Assembly (NCBI GenBank): GCA_032622095.1
Contig: CP136062.1
Span: 158,652,875 to 158,716,874 of the forward strand
Reading direction: 5' to 3'
Source of the DNA: Siphonodentalium dalli
Lineage: Eukaryota; Mollusca; Scaphopoda; Gadilida; Siphonodentaliidae
Length of the DNA stretch: 64,000 bases
Shown: piece by piece, positions 1-18,700 of the stretch
How the letters are laid out: every line of letters begins with the position of its first letter
Numbering within the stretch: position 1 is the stretch's first letter
Made by a program: the position numbers and the translations under genes
Notes under the pieces: generated by a model
The model's input: the letters and a program-made list of their open reading frames with translations, nothing else
Databases searched by the model: none
Told to the model about the DNA's origin: nothing

Positions 1-3000
1 CTATAGGAGATATCATATTACGGTATAATGCTATAGAAGATATCATATTACGGTATAATGCTATACAAGATATCATATTACAGTATAATGCTATAGGGGA
101 TATCATATTACAGTATAATGCTATAGGGGATATCATATTACGGTATAATGCTATAGGAGATATCATATTACGGTATAATGCTATACGAGATATCATATTA
201 CGGTATAATGCTATACGAGATATCATATTACGGTATAATGCTATACGAGATATCATATTACGGTATAATGCTATAGGAGATATCATATTACGGTATAATG
301 CTATAGGAGATATCATATTACGGTATAATGATATAGGAGATATCATATTACGGTATAATGCTATAGGAGATATCATATTACGGTATAATGCTATTGGAGA
401 TATCATATTACGGTATAATGCTATAGGAGATATCATATTACGGTATAATGCTATAGGAGATATCATATTACGGTATAATGCTATAGGAGATATCATATTA
501 CGGTATAATGCTATAGGAGATATCATATTACGGTATAATGCTATAGGAGATATCATATTACGGTATAATGCTATAGGAGATATCATATTACGGTATAATG
601 CTATAGAAGATATCATATTACAGTATGATGCTATACGAGATATCATATTACAGTATAATGCTATACGAGATATCATATTACGGTATAATGCTATAGGAGA
701 TATCATATTGCGGTATAATGCTATAGGAGATATCATATTACAGTATAATGCTATACGAGATATCATATTACGGTATAATGCTATAGGAGATATCATATTA
801 CGGTATAATGCTATAGGAGATATCATATTACAGTATAATGCTTTACGATATATCATATTACGGTTTAATGCTATAGGAGATATCATATTACGGTATAATG
901 CTATAGGAGATATCATATTACGGTATAATGCTATACGAGATATCATATTACGGTATAATGCTATAGAAGATATCATATTATGGTATAATGCTATAGGAGA
1001 TATTATATTACGGTATAATGCTATAGGAGATATCATATTACGGTATAATGCTATATGAGATATCATATTACGGTATAATGCTATAGGAGATATCATATTA
1101 CGGTATAATGCTATAGGAGATATCATATTACGGTATAATGCTATATGAGATATCATATTATGGTATAATGCTATAGGAGATATCATATTACAGTATAATG
1201 CTATACGAGATATCATATTACGGTATAATGCTATACGAGATATCATATTACGGTTTAATGCTATAGGAGATATCATATTACAGTTTAATGCTATACGAGA
1301 TATCATATTACGGTATAATGCTATAGAAGATATCATATTACGGTTTAATGCTATAGGAGATATCATATTACGGTATAATGTTAAAGGAGATATCATATTA
1401 CGGTATAATGCTATAGGAGATATCATATTACGGTATAATGTTATAGGAGATATCATATTACGGTATAATGCTATTGGAGATATCATATTACGGTATAATG
1501 CTATAGGAGATATCATATTACGGTATAATGCTATACGAGATATCATATTACGGTATAATGCTATATGAGATATCATATTACGGTATAATGCTATAGGAGA
1601 TATCATATTACAGTATAATGCTATAGGAGATATAATATTACGGTATACTGCTATAGGAGATATCATATTACGGTATACTGCTATAGGAGATAACATATTA
1701 CGGTATAATGATGTAGGAGATATCATATTACGGTTTAATGCTATACGAGATATCATATTACGGTATAATGCTATAGGAGATATCATATTACGGTATAATG
1801 CTATAGGAGATATCATATTACGGTATAATGCTATAGGAGATATCATATTACGGTATAATGCTATAGGAGATATCATATTACGGTATAATGCTATAGGAGA
1901 TATCATATTACGGTATAATGCTATAGGAGATATCATATTACGGTATAATGCTATACGAGATATCATATTACGGTATAATGCTATATGAGATATCATATTA
2001 CGGTATAATGCTATACGAGATATCATATTACGGTATAATGCTATACGAGATATCATATTACGGTATATTGCTATAGGAGATATCATATTACGGTATAATG
2101 CTATAGGAGATATCATATTACGGTATAATGCTATAGGAGATATCATATTACGGTTTAATGCTATACGAGATATCATATTACGGTTTAATGCTATACGAGA
2201 TATCATATTACGGTATAATGCTATAGAAGATATCATATTACGGTATAATGCTATAGGATATATCATATTACAGTATAATGCTATACGAGATATCATATTA
2301 CGGTATAATGCTATACGAGATATCATATTACGGTATAATGCTATACGAGATATCATATTACGGTATAATGCTATAGGAGATATCATATTACGGTATAATG
2401 CTATAGAAGATATCATATTACGGTATAATGCTATACAAGAAATCATATTACAGTATAATGCTATAGGAGATATCATATTACGATATAATGCTATAGGGGA
2501 TATCATATTACGGTATAATGCTATAGGAGATATCATATTACGGTATAATGCTATAGGAGATATCATATTACGGTATAATGCTATAGAAGATATCATATTA
2601 CGGTATAATGCTATACAAGATATCATATTACAGTATAATGCTATAGGAGATATCATATTACGATATAATGCTATAGGGGATATCATATTACGGTATAATG
2701 CTATAGGAGATATCATATTACGGTTTAATGCTATAGAAGATATCATATTACGGTATAATGCTATAGGAGATATCATATTACAGTATAATGCTATAGGAGA
2801 TATCATATTACGATATAATGCTATAGGGGATATCATATTACGGTATAATGCTATAGGAGATATCATATTACGGTTTAATGCTATAGAAGATATCATATTA
2901 CGGTATAATGCTATAGGAGATATCATATTACGGTATAATGCTATAGGAGATATCATATTACGGTATAATGCTATATGAGATATCATATTACGGTATAATG

Positions 3001-6000
3001 CTATACGAGATATCATATTACGGTATAATGCTATACGAGATATCATATTACGGTATATTGCTATAGGAGATATCATATTACGGTATAATGTTATAGGAGA
3101 TATCATATTACGGTATAATGCTATAGGAGATATCATACTACGGTATAATGCTATAGGAGATATCATATTACGGTATAATGCTATACGAGATATACTATTA
3201 CGGTATAATGCTATATGAGATATCATATTACGGTATAATGCTATAGGAGATATCATATTACAGTATAATGCTATAGGAGATATCATATTACGGTATACTG
3301 CTATAGGAGATATCATATTACGGTATACTGCTATAGGAGATAACATATTACGGTATAATGCTATAGGAGATATCATATTACGGTTTAATGCTATACGAGA
3401 TATCATATTACGGTATAATGCTATAGGAGATATCATATTACGGTATAATGCTATAGGAGATATCATATTACGATATAATGCTATAGGAGATATCATATTA
3501 CGGTATAATGCTATAGGAGATATCATATTACGGTATAATGCTATATGATATATCATATTACAGTATAATGCTATACGAGATATCATATTACGGTATAATG
3601 CTATACGAGATATCATATTACGGTATAATGCTATACGAGATATCATATTACGGTATAATGCTATAGGAGATATCATATTACGGTATAATGCTATAGAAGA
3701 TATCATATTACGGTATAATGCTATACAAGATATCATATTACAGTATAATGCTATAGGAGATATCATATTACGGTATAATGCTATAGGGGATATCATATTA
3801 CGGTATAATGCTATAGGAGATATCATATTACGGTATAATGCTATACGAGATATCATATTACGGTATAATGCTATACGAGATATCATATTACGGTATAATG
3901 CTATAGGAGATATCATATTACGGTATAATGCTATAGGAGATATCATATTACGGTATAATGATATAGGAGATATCATATTACGGTATAATGCTATAGGAGA
4001 TATCATATTACGGTATAATGCTATTGGAGATATCATATTACGGTATAATGCTATAGGAGATATCATATTACGGTATAATGCTATAGGAGATATCATATTA
4101 CGGTATAATGCTATAGGAGATATCATATTACGGTATAATGCTATAGGAGATATCATATTACGGTATAATGCTATAGGAGATATCATATTACGGTATAATG
4201 CTATAGGAGATATCATATTACGGTATAATGCTATAGAAGATATCATATTACAGTATGATGCTATACGAGATATCATATTACAGTATAATGCTATACGAGA
4301 TATCATATTACGGTATAATGCTATAGGAGATATCATATTGCGGTATAATGCTATAGGAGATATCATATTACAGTATAATGCTATACGAGATATCATATTA
4401 CGGTCTAATGCTATAGGAGATATAATATTACGGTATAATGCTATAGGAGATATCATATTACAGTATAATGCTATACGATATATCATATTACGGTTTAATG
4501 CTATAGGAGATATCATATTACGGTATAATGCTATAGGAGATATCATATTACGGTATAATGCTATACGAGATATCATATTACGGTATAATGCTATAGAAGA
4601 TATCATATTATGGTATAATGCTATAGGAGATATCATATTACGGTATAATGCTATAGGAGATATCATATTACGGTATAATGCTATAGGAGATATCATATTA
4701 CGGTATAATGCTATAGGAGATATCATATTACGGTATAATGCTATAGGAGATATCATATTACGGTATAATGCTATATGAGATATCATATTATGGTATAATG
4801 CTATAGGAGATATCATATTACAGTATAATGCTATACGAGATATCATATTACGGTATAATGCTATACGAGATATCATATTACGGTTTAATGCTATAGGAGA
4901 TATCATATTACAGTTTAATGCTATACGAGATATCATATTACGGTATAATGCTATAGAAGATATCATATTACGGTTTAATGCTATAGGAGATATCATATTA
5001 CGGTATAATGTTATAGGAGATATCATATTACGGTATAATGCTATAGGAGATATCATATTACGGTATAATGTTATAGGAGATATCATATTACGGTATAATG
5101 CTATAGGAGATATCATATTACGGTATAATGCTATAGGAGATATCATATTACGGTATAATGCTATACGAGATATCATATTACGGTATAATGCTATATGAGA
5201 TATCATATTACGGTATAATGCTATAGGAGATATCATATTACAGTATAATGCTATAGGAGATATCATATTACGGTATACTGCTATAGGAGATATCATATTA
5301 CGGTATACTGCTATAGGAGATAACATATTACGGTATAATGCTGTAGGAGATATCATATTACGGTTTAATGCTATACGAGATATCATATTACGGTATAATG
5401 CTATAGGAGATATCATATTACGATATAATGCTATAGGAGATATCATATTACGATATAATGCTATAGGAGATATCATATTACGGTATAATGCTATAGGATA
5501 TATCATATTACGGTATAATGCTATATGAGATATCATATTACGGTATAATGCTATAGGAGATATCATATTACGATATAATGCTATAGGAGATATCATATTA
5601 CGGTATAATGCTATAGGAGATATCATATTACGGTATAATGCTATACGAGATATCATATTACGGTATAATGCTATATGAGATATCATATTACGGTATAATG
5701 CTATAGGAGATATCATATTACGGTATAATGCTATAGGAGATATCATATTACGGTATAATGCTATAGGAGATATCATATTACGGTATAATGCTATAGGAGA
5801 TATCATATTACGGTTCAATGTTATACGAGATATCATATTACGGTTTAATGCTATAGGAGATATCATATTACGGTATAATGCTATAGGAGATATCATATTA
5901 CGGTTCAATGTTATACGAGATATCATATTACGGTTTAATGCTATACGAGATATCATATTACGGTATAATGCTATAGAAGATATCATATTACGGTATAATG

Positions 6001-6900
6001 CTATAGAATATATCATATTACAGTATAATGCTATAGGAGATATCATATTACGGTATACTGCTATAGGAGATATCATATTACGGTATACTGCTATAGGAGA
6101 TAACATATTACGGTATAATGCTATAGGAGATATCATATTACGGTTTAATGCTATACGAGATATCATATTACGGTATAATGCTATAGGAGATATCATATTA
6201 CGGTATAATGCTATAGGAGATATTATATTACGATATAATGCTATAGGAGATATCATATTACGGTATAATGCTATAGGAGATATCATATTACGGTATAATG
6301 CTATAGGATATATCATATTACAGTATAATGCTATACGAGATATCATATTACGGTATAATGCTATACGATATATCATATTACGGTATAATGCTATACGAGA
6401 TATCATATTACGGTATAATGCTATAGGAGATATCATATTACGGTATGATGCTATAGAAGATATCATATTACGGTATAATGCTATACAAGATATCATATTA
6501 CAGTATAATGCTATAGGAGATATCATATTACGGTATAATGCTATAGGGGATATCATATTACGGTATAATGCTATAGGAGATATCATATTACGGTATAATG
6601 CTATAGGAGATATCATATTACGGTATAATGATATAGGAGATATCATATTACGGTATAATGCTATACGAGATATCATATTACGGTATAATGCTATTGGAGA
6701 TATCATATTACGGTATAATGCTATAGGAGATATCATATTACGGTATAATGCTATAGGAGATATCATATTACGGTATAATGCTATAGGAGATATCATATTA
6801 CGGTATAATGCTATAGGGGATATCATATTACGGTATAATGCTATAGGAGATATCATATTACGGTATAATGCTATAGGAGATATCATATTACGGTATAATG

Positions 6901-9720
6901 CTATAGAAGATATCATATTACAGTATGATGCTATACGAGATATCATATTACAGTATAATGCTATACGAGATATCATATTACGGTATAATGCTATAGGAGA
7001 TATCATATTGCGGTATAATGCTATAGGAGATATCATATTACAGTATAATGCTATACGAGATATCATATTACGGTATAATGCTATAGGAGATATAATATTA
7101 CGGTATAATGCTATAGGAGATATCATATTACAGTATAATGCTATACGATATATCATATTACGGTTTAATGCTATAGGAGATATCATATTACGGTATAATG
7201 CTATAGGAGATATCATATTACGGTATAATGCTATACGAGATATCATATTACGGTATAATGCTATAAAAGATATCATATTATGGTATAATGCTATAGGAGA
7301 TATCATATTACGGTATAATGCTATAGGAGATATCATATTACGGTATAATGCTATAGGAGATATCATATTACGGTATAATGCTATAGGAGATATCATATTA
7401 CGGTATAATGCTATAGGAGATATCATATTACGGTATAATGCTATAGGAGATATCATATTATGGTATAATGCTATAGGAGATATCATATTACAGTATAATG
7501 CTATACGAGATTTCATATTACGGTATAATGCTATACGAGATATCATATTACGGTTTAATGCTATAGGAGATATCATATTACAGTTTAATGCTATACGAGA
7601 TATCATATTACGGTATAATGCTATAGAAGATATCATATTACGGTTTAATGCTATAGGAGATATCATATTACGGTATAATGTTATAGGAGATATCATATTA
7701 CGGTATAATGCTATAGGAGATATCATATTACGGTATAATGTTATAGGAGATATCATATTACGGTATAATGCTATAGGAGATATCATATTACGGTATAATG
7801 CTATAGGAGATATCATATTACGGTATAATGCTATACGAGATATCATATTACGGTATAATGCTATATGAGATATCATATTACGGTATAATGCTATAGGAGA
7901 TATCATATTACAGTATAATGCTATAGGAGATATCATATTACGGTATACTGCTATAGGAGATATCATATTACGGTATACTGCTATAGGAGATAACATATTA
8001 CGGTATAATGCTGTAGGAGATATCATATTACGGTTTAATGCTATACGAGATATCATATTACGGTATAATGCTATAGGAGATATCATATTACGGTATCATG
8101 CTATAGGAGATATCATATTACGATATAATGCTATAGGAGATATCATATTACGGTATAATGCTATAGGAGATATCATATTACGATATAATGCTATAGGAGA
8201 TATCATATTACGGTATAATGCTATAGGAGATATCATATTACGATATAATGCTATAGGAGATATCATATTACGGTATAATGCTATAGGAGATATCATATTA
8301 CGGTATAATGCTATACGAGATATCATATTACGGTATAATGCTATATGAGATATCATATTACGGTATAATGCTATAGGAGATATCATATTACGGTATAATG
8401 CTATACGAGATATCATATTACGGTATAATGCTATAGGAGATATCATATTACGGTATAATGCTATAGGAGATATCATATTACGGTATAATGCTATAGGAGA
8501 TATCATATTACGGTATAATGCTATAGGAGATATCATATTACGGTATAATGCTATAGGCGATATCATATTACGGTTCAATGCTATACGAGATATCATATTA
8601 CGGTTTAATGCTATACGAGATATCATATTACGGTATAATGCTATAGAAGATATCATATTACGGTATAATGCTATAGGATATATCATATTACAGTATAATG
8701 CTATACGAGATATCATATTACGGTATAATGCTATACGAGATATCATATTACGGTATAATGCAATAGGAGATATCATATTACGGTATAATGCTATACGAGA
8801 TATCATATTACGGTATAATGCTATAGGAGATATCATATTACGGTATAATGCTATACAAGATATCATATTACGGTATAATGCTATACAAGATATCATATTA
8901 CGGTATAATGCTATAGGGGATATCATATTACGGTATAATGCTATAGGATATATCATATTACGGTATAATGCTATTGGAGATATCATATTACGGTATAATG
9001 CTATAGGAGATATCATATTACGGTATAATGCTATAGGAGATATCATATTACGGTATAATGCTATAGGAGATATCATATTACGGTATAATGCTATAGGAGA
9101 TATTATATTACGGTATAATGCTATAGGAGATATCATATTACGGTATAATGCTATAGGAGATATCATATTACGGTATAATGCTATAGAAGATATCATATTA
9201 CAGTATGATGCTATACGAGATATCATATTACAGTATAATGCTATACGAGATATCATATTACGGTATAATGCTATAGGAGATATCATATTACGGTATAATG
9301 CTATAGGAGATATCATATTACAGTATAATGCTATACGAGATATCATATTACGGTATAATGCTATAGGAGATATCATATTACGGTATAATGCTATAGGAGA
9401 TATCATATTACAGTATAATGCTATACGATATATCATATTACGGTTTAATACTATAGGAGATATCATATTACGGTATAATGCTATAGGAGATATCATATTA
9501 CGGTATAATGCTATACGAGATATCATATTACGGTATAATGCTATAGAAGATATCATATTATGGTATAATGCTATAGGAGATATCATATTACGGTATAATG
9601 CTATAGGAGATATCATATTACGGTATAATGCTATAGGAGATATCATATTACGGTATAATGCTATAGGAGATATCATATTACGGTATAATGCTATAGGAGA
9701 TATCATATTACCGTATAATG
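6901..9720. repeat. Higher-order segment of the satellite, copy 1
   Basis: This segment matches 13501-16320 unit by unit at an offset of 6,600 bp, including rare private variants: TTTCAT at 7511 and 14111, CAATAG at 8761 and 15361, and the ending TTTAATA at 9450 and 16050. Only scattered single-base differences separate the copies, such as the TATCATG at 8091-8100 that creates the minus-frame stop and is absent at 14691. A third, partial relative lies at about 24.3-26.4 kb (CAATAG near 25054). Confidence 0.85.
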
Positions 9721-12700
9721 CTATATGAGATATCATATTATGGTATAATGCTATAGGAGATATCATATTACAGTATAATGCTATACGAGATATCATATTA
9801 CGGTATAATGCTATAGGATATATCATATTACGGTATAATGCTATAGGAGATATCATATTACGGTTTAATGCTATAGGAGATATCATATTACGGTATAATG
9901 CTATAGAAGATATCATATTACGGTTTAATGCTATAGAAGATATCATATTACGGTTTAATGCTATAGGAGATATCATATTACGGTTTAATGCTATAGGAGA
10001 TATCATATTACGATTTAATGCTATAGGAGATATCATATTACGGTATAATGCTATACGAGATATACTATTACGGTATAATGCTATATGAGATATCATATTA
10101 CGGTATAATGCTATAGGAGATATCATATTACAGTATAATGCTATAGGAGATATCATATTACGGTATACTGCTATAGGAGATATCATATTACGGTATACTG
10201 CTATAGGAGATAACATATTACGGTATAATGCTATAGGAGATATCATATTACGGTTTAATGCTATACGAGATATCATATTACGGTATAATGCTATAGGAGA
10301 TATCATATTACGGTATAATGCTATAGGAGATATCATATTACGATATAATGCTATAGGAGATATCATATTACGGTATAATGCTATAGGAGATATCATATTA
10401 CGGTATAATGCTATAGGATATATCATATTACAGTATAATACTATACGAGATATCATATTACGGTATAATGCTATACGAGATATCATATTACGGTATAATG
10501 CTATACGAGATATCATATTACGGTATAATGCTATAGGAGATATCATATTACGGTATAATGCTATAGGAGATATCATATTACGGTATAATGCTATAGAAGA
10601 TATCATATTACGGTATAATGCTATAGGAGATATCATATTACGGTATAATGCTATAGGGGATATCATATTACGGTATAATGCTATAGGAGATATCATATTA
10701 CGGTATAATGCTATACGAGATATCATATTACGGTATAATGCTATACGAGATATCATATTACGGTATAATGCTATACGAGATATCATATTACGGTATAATG
10801 ATATAGGAGATATCATATTACGGTATAATGCTATACGAGATATCATATTACGGTATAATGCTATAGGAGATATCATATTACGGTATAATGATATAGGAGA
10901 TATCATATTACGGTATAATGCTATAGGAGATATCATATTACGGTATAATGCTATTGGAGATATCATATTACGGTATAATGCTATAGGAGATATCATATTA
11001 AGGTATAATGCTATAGGAGATATCATATTACGGTATAATGCTATAGGAGATATCATATTACGGTATAATGCTATAGGAGATATCATATTACGGTATAATG
11101 CTATAGGAGATATCATATTACGGTATAATGCTATAGGAGATATCATATTACGGTATAATGCTATAGAAGATATCATATTACAGTATGATGCTATACGAGA
11201 TATCATATTACAGTATAATGCTATACGAGATATCATATTACGGTATAATGCTATAGGAGATATCATATTGCGGTATAATGCTATAGGAGATATCATATTA
11301 CAGTATAATGCTATACGAGATGTCATATTACGGTCTAATGCTATAGGAGATATAATATTACGGTATAATGCTATAGGAGATATCATATTACAGTATAATG
11401 CTATACGATATATCATATTACGGTTTAATGCTATAGGAGATATCATATTACGGTATAATGCTATAGGAGATATCATATTACGGTATAATGCTATACGAGA
11501 TATCATATTACGGTATAATGCTATAGAAGATATCATATTATGGTATAATGCTATAGGAGATATCATATTACGGTATAATGCTATAGGAGATATCATATTA
11601 CGGTATAATGCTATAGGAGATATCATATTACGGTATAATGCTATAGGAGATATCATATTACGGTATAATGCTATAGGAGATATCATATTACGGTATAATG
11701 CTATATGAGATATCATATTATGGTATAATGCTATAGGAGATATCATATTACAGTATAATGCTATACGAGATATCATATTACGGTATAATGCTATACGATA
11801 TATCATATTACGGTTTAATGCTATAGGAGATATCATATTACAGTTTAATGCTATACGAGATATCATATTACGGTATAATGCTATAGAAGATATCATATTA
11901 CGGTATACTGCTATAGGAGATAACATATTACGGTATAATGCTGTAGGAGATATCATATTACGGTTTAATGCTATACGAGATATCATATTACGGTATAATG
12001 CTATAGGAGATATCATATTACGATATAATGCTATAGGAGATATCATATTACGATATAATGCTATAGGAGATATCATATTACGGTATAATGCTATAGGAGA
12101 TATCATATTACGGTATAATGCTATAGGAGATATCATATTACGGTATAATGCTATAGGAGATATCATATTACGATATAATGCTATAGGAGATATCATATTA
12201 CGGTATAATGCTATAGGAGATATCATATTACGGTATAATGCTATACGAGATATCATATTACGGTATAATGCTATATGAGATATCATATTACGGTATAATG
12301 CTATAGGAGATATCATATTACGGTATAATGCTATACGAGATATCATATTACGGTATAATGCTATAGGAGATATCATATTACGGTATAATGCTATACGAGA
12401 TATCATATTACGGTATAATGCTATAGGAGATATCATATTACGATATAATGCTATAGGAGATATCATATTACGGTATAATGCTATAGGAGATATCATATTA
12501 CGGTTCAATGTTATACGAGATATCATATTACGGTTTAATGCTATACGAGATATCATATTACGGTATAATGCTATAGAAGATATCATATTACGGTATAATG
12601 CTATAGGATATATCATATTACAGTATAATGCTATAGGAGATATCATATTACGGTATACTGCTATAGGAGATATCATATTACGGTATACTGCTATAGGAGA

Positions 12701-15700
12701 TAACATATTACGGTATAATGCTATAGGAGATATCATATTACGGTTTAATGCTATACGAGATATCATATTACGGTATAATGCTATAGGAGATATCATATTA
12801 CGGTATAATGCTATAGGAGATATCATATTACGATATAATGCTATAGGAGATATCATATTACGGTATAATGCTATAGGAGATATCATATTACGGTATAATG
12901 CTATAGGATATATCATATTACAGTATAATGCTATACGAGATATCATATTACGGTATAATGCTATACGAGATATCATATTACGGTATAATGCTATACGAGA
13001 TATCATATTACGGTATAATGCTATAGGAGATATCATATTACGGTATAATGCTATAGAAGATATCATATTACGGTATAATGCTATACAAGATATCATATTA
13101 CAGTATAATGCTATAGGAGATATCATATTACGGTATAATGCTATAGGGGATATCATATTACGGTATAATGCTATAGGAGATATCATATTACGGTATAATG
13201 CTATAGGAGATATCATATTACGGTATAATGATATAGGAGATATCATATTACGGTATAATGCTATACGAGATATCATATTACGGTATAATGCTATACGAGA
13301 TATCATATTACGGTATAATGCTATTGGAGATATCATATTACGGTATAATGCTATAGGAGATATCATATTACGGTATAATGCTATAGGAGATATCATATTA
13401 CGGTATAATGCTATAGGAGATATCATATTACGGTATAATGCTATAGGAGATATCATATTACGGTATAATGCTATAGGAGATATCATATTACGGTATAATG
13501 CTATAGAAGATATCATATTACAGTATGATGCTATACGAGATATCATATTACAGTATAATGCTATACGAGATATCATATTACGGTATAATGCTATAGGAGA
13601 TATCATATTGCGGTATAATGCTATAGGAGATATCATATTACAGTATAATGCTATACGAGATATCATATTACGGTATAATGCTATAGGAGATATAATATTA
13701 CGGTATAATGCTATAGGAGATATCATATTACAGTATAATGCTATACGATATATCATATTACGGTTTAATGCTATAGGAGATATCATATTACGGTATAATG
13801 CTATAGGAGATATCATATTACGGTATAATGCTATACGAGATATCATATTACGGTATAATGCTATAGAAGATATCATATTATGGTATAATGCTATAGGAGA
13901 TATCATATTACGGTATAATGCTATAGGAGATATCATATTACGGTATAATGCTATAGGAGATATCATATTACGGTATAATGCTATAGGAGATATCATATTA
14001 CGGTATAATGCTATAGGAGATATCATATTACGGTATAATGCTATATGAGATATCATATTATGGTATAATGCTATAGGAGATATCATATTACAGTATAATG
14101 CTATACGAGATTTCATATTACGGTATAATGCTATACGAGATATCATATTACGGTTTAATGCTATAGGAGATATCATATTACAGTTTAATGCTATACGAGA
14201 TATCATATTACGGTATAATGCTATAGAAGATATCATATTACGGTTTAATGCTATAGGAGATATCATATTACGGTATAATGTTATAGGAGATATCATATTA
14301 CGGTATAATGCTATAGGAGATATCATATTACGGTATAATGTTATAGGAGATATCATATTACGGTATAATGCTATAGGAGATATCATATTACGGTATAATG
14401 CTATAGGAGATATCATATTACGGTATAATGCTATACGAGATATCATATTACGGTATAATGCTATATGAGATATCATATTACGGTATAATGCTATAGGAGA
14501 TATCATATTACAGTATAATGCTATAGGAGATATCATATTACGGTATACTGCTATAGGAGATATCATATTACGGTATACTGCTATAGGAGATAACATATTA
14601 CGGTATAATGCTGTAGGAGATATCATATTACGGTTTAATGCTATACGAGATATCATATTACGGTATAATGCTATAGGAGATATCATATTACGGTATAATG
14701 CTATAGGAGATATCATATTACGATATAATGCTATAGGAGATATCATATTACGGTATAATGCTATAGGAGATATCATATTACGATATAATGCTATAGGAGA
14801 TATCATATTACGGTATAATGCTATAGGAGATATCATATTACGATATAATGCTATAGGAGATATCATATTACGGTATAATGCTATAGGAGATATCATATTA
14901 CGGTATAATGCTATACGAGATATCATATTACGGTATAATGCTATATGAGATATCATATTACGGTATAATGCTATAGGAGATATCATATTACGGTATAATG
15001 CTATACGAGATATCATATTACGGTATAATGCTATAGGAGATATCATATTACGGTATAATGCTATACGAGATATCATATTACGGTATAATGCTATAGGAGA
15101 TATCATATTACGGTATAATGCTATAGGAGATATCATATTACGGTATAATGCTATAGGAGATATCATATTACGGTTCAATGCTATACGAGATATCATATTA
15201 CGGTTTAATGCTATACGAGATATCATATTACGGTATAATGCTATAGAAGATATCATATTACGGTATAATGCTATAGGATATATCATATTACAGTATAATG
15301 CTATACGAGATATCATATTACGGTATAATGCTATACGAGATATCATATTACGGTATAATGCAATAGGAGATATCATATTACGGTATAATGCTATACGAGA
15401 TATCATATTACGGTATAATGCTATAGGAGATATCATATTACGGTATAATGCTATACAAGATATCATATTACGGTATAATGCTATAGAAGATATCATATTA
15501 CGGTATAATGCTATAGGGGATATCATATTACGGTATAATGCTATAGGATATATCATATTACGGTATAATGCTATTGGAGATATCATATTACGGTATAATG
15601 CTATAGGAGATATCATATTACGGTATAATGCTATAGGAGATATCATATTACGGTATAATGCTATAGGAGATATCATATTACGGTATAATGCTATAGGAGA

Positions 15701-18700
15701 TATCATATTACGGTATAATGCTATAGGAGATATCATATTACGGTATAATGCTATAGGAGATATCATATTACGGTATAATGCTATAGAAGATATCATATTA
15801 CAGTATGATGCTATACGAGATATCATATTACAGTATAATGCTATACGAGATATCATATTACGGTATAATGCTATAGGAGATATCATATTACGGTATAATG
15901 CTATAGGAGATATCATATTACAGTATAATGCTATACGAGATATCATATTACGGTATAATGCTATAGGAGATATCATATTACGGTATAATGCTATAGGAGA
16001 TATCATATTACAGTATAATGCTATACGATATATCATATTACGGTTTAATACTATAGGAGATATCATATTACGGTATAATGCTATAGGAGATATCATATTA
16101 CGGTATAATGCTATACGAGATATCATATTACGGTATAATGCTATAGAAGATATCATATTATGGTATAATGCTATAGGAGATATCATATTACGGTATAATG
16201 CTATAGGAGATATCATATTACGGTATAATGCTATAGGAGATATCATATTACGGTATAATGCTATAGGAGATATCATATTACGGTATAATGCTATAGGAGA
16301 TATCATATTACGGTATAATGCTATATGAGATATCATATTACGGTATAATGCTATAGGAGATATCATATTACGGTATAATGCTATATGAGATATCATATTA
16401 TGGTATAATGCTATAGGAGATATCATATTACAGTATAATGCTATACGAGATATCATATTACGGTATAATGCTATAGGATATATCATATTACGGTATAATG
16501 CTATAGGAGATATCTTATTACGGTTTAATGCTATAGGAGATATCATATTACGGTATAATGCTATAGAAGATATCATATTACGGTTTAATGCTATAGGAGA
16601 TATCATATTACGGTTTAATGCTATAGGAGATATCATATTACGGTTTAATGCTATAGGAGATATCATATTACGGTATAATGCTATAGAAGATATCATATTA
16701 CGGTTTAATGCTATAGGAGATATCATATTACGGTATAATGCTATAGGAGATATCATATTACGGTATAATGCTATACGAGATATCATATTACGGTATAATG
16801 CTATAGGAGATATCATATTACGGTATAATGCTATATGAGATATCATATTATGGTATAATGCTATAGGAGATATCATATTACAGTATAATGCTATACGAGA
16901 TATCATATTACGGTATAATGCTATACGAGATATCATATTACGGTTTAATGCTATAGGAGATATCATATTACAGTTTAATGCTATACGAGATATCATATTA
17001 CGGTATAATGCTATAGAAGATATCATATTACGGTTTAATGCTATAGGAGATATCATATTACGGTATAATGCTATAGGAGATATCATATTACGGTATAATG
17101 CTATAGGAGATATCATATTACGGTATAATGCTATAGGAGATATCATATTACGGTATACTGCTATAGAAGATATCATATTACAGTATGATGCTATACGAGA
17201 TATCATATTACAGTATAATGCTATACGAGATATCATATTACGGTATAATGCTATAGGAGATATCATATTGCGGTATAATGCTATAGGAGATATCATATTA
17301 CAGTATAATGCTATACGAGATATCATATTACGGTATAATGCTATAGGAGATATCATATTACGGTATAATGCTATAGGAGATATCATATTACAGTATAATG
17401 CTTTACGATATATCATATTACGGTTTAATGCTATAGGAGATATCATATTACGGTATAATGCTATAGGAGATATCATATTACGGTATAATGCTATACGAGA
17501 TATCATATTACGGTATAATGCTATAGAGGATATCATATTACGGTATAATGCTATAGAAGATATCATATTACGGTTTAATGCTATAGGAGATATCATATTA
17601 CGGTATAATGTTAAAGGAGATATCATATTACGGTATAATGCTATAGGAGATATCATATTACGGTATAATGTTATAGGAGATATCATATTACGGTATAATG
17701 CTATAGGAGATATCATATTACGGTATAATGCTATAGGAGATATCATATTACGGTATAATGCTATACGAGATATCATATTACGGTATAATGCTATATGAGA
17801 TATCATATTACGGTATAATGCTATAGGAGATATCATATTACAGTATAATGCTATAGGAGATATCATATTACGGTATACTGCTATAGGAGATATCATATTA
17901 CGGTATACTGCTATAGGAGATAACATATTACGGTATAATGCTGTAGGAGATATCATATTACGGTTTAATGCTATACGAGATATCATATTACGGTATAATG
18001 CTATAGGAGATATCATATTACGGTATAATGCTATAGGAGATATCATATTACGATATAATGCTATAGGAGATATCATATTACGGTATAATGCTATAGGAGA
18101 TATCATATTACGGTATAATGCTATAGGAGATATCATATTACGGTATAATGCTATAGTAGATATCATATTACGATATAATGCTATAGGAGATATCATATTA
18201 CGGTATAATGCTATATGAGATATCATATTACGGTATAATGCTATACGAGATATCATATTACGGTATAATGCTATACGAGATATCATATTACGGTATATTG
18301 CTATAGGAGATATCATATTACGGTATAATGCTATAGGAGATATCATATTACGGTATAATGCTATAGGAGATATCATATTACGGTTTAATGCTATACGAGA
18401 TATCATATTACGGTTTAATGCTATACGAGATATCATATTACGGTATAATGCTATAGAAGATATCATATTACGGTATAATGCTATAGGATATATCATATTA
18501 CAGTATAATGCTATACGAGATATCATATTACGGTATAATGCTATACGAGATATCATATTACGGTATAATGCTATAGGAGATATCATATTACGGTATAATG
18601 CTATAGGAGATATCATATTACGGTATAATGCTATAGAAGATATCATATTACGGTATAATGCTATACAAGATATCATATTACAGTATAATGCTATAGGAGA

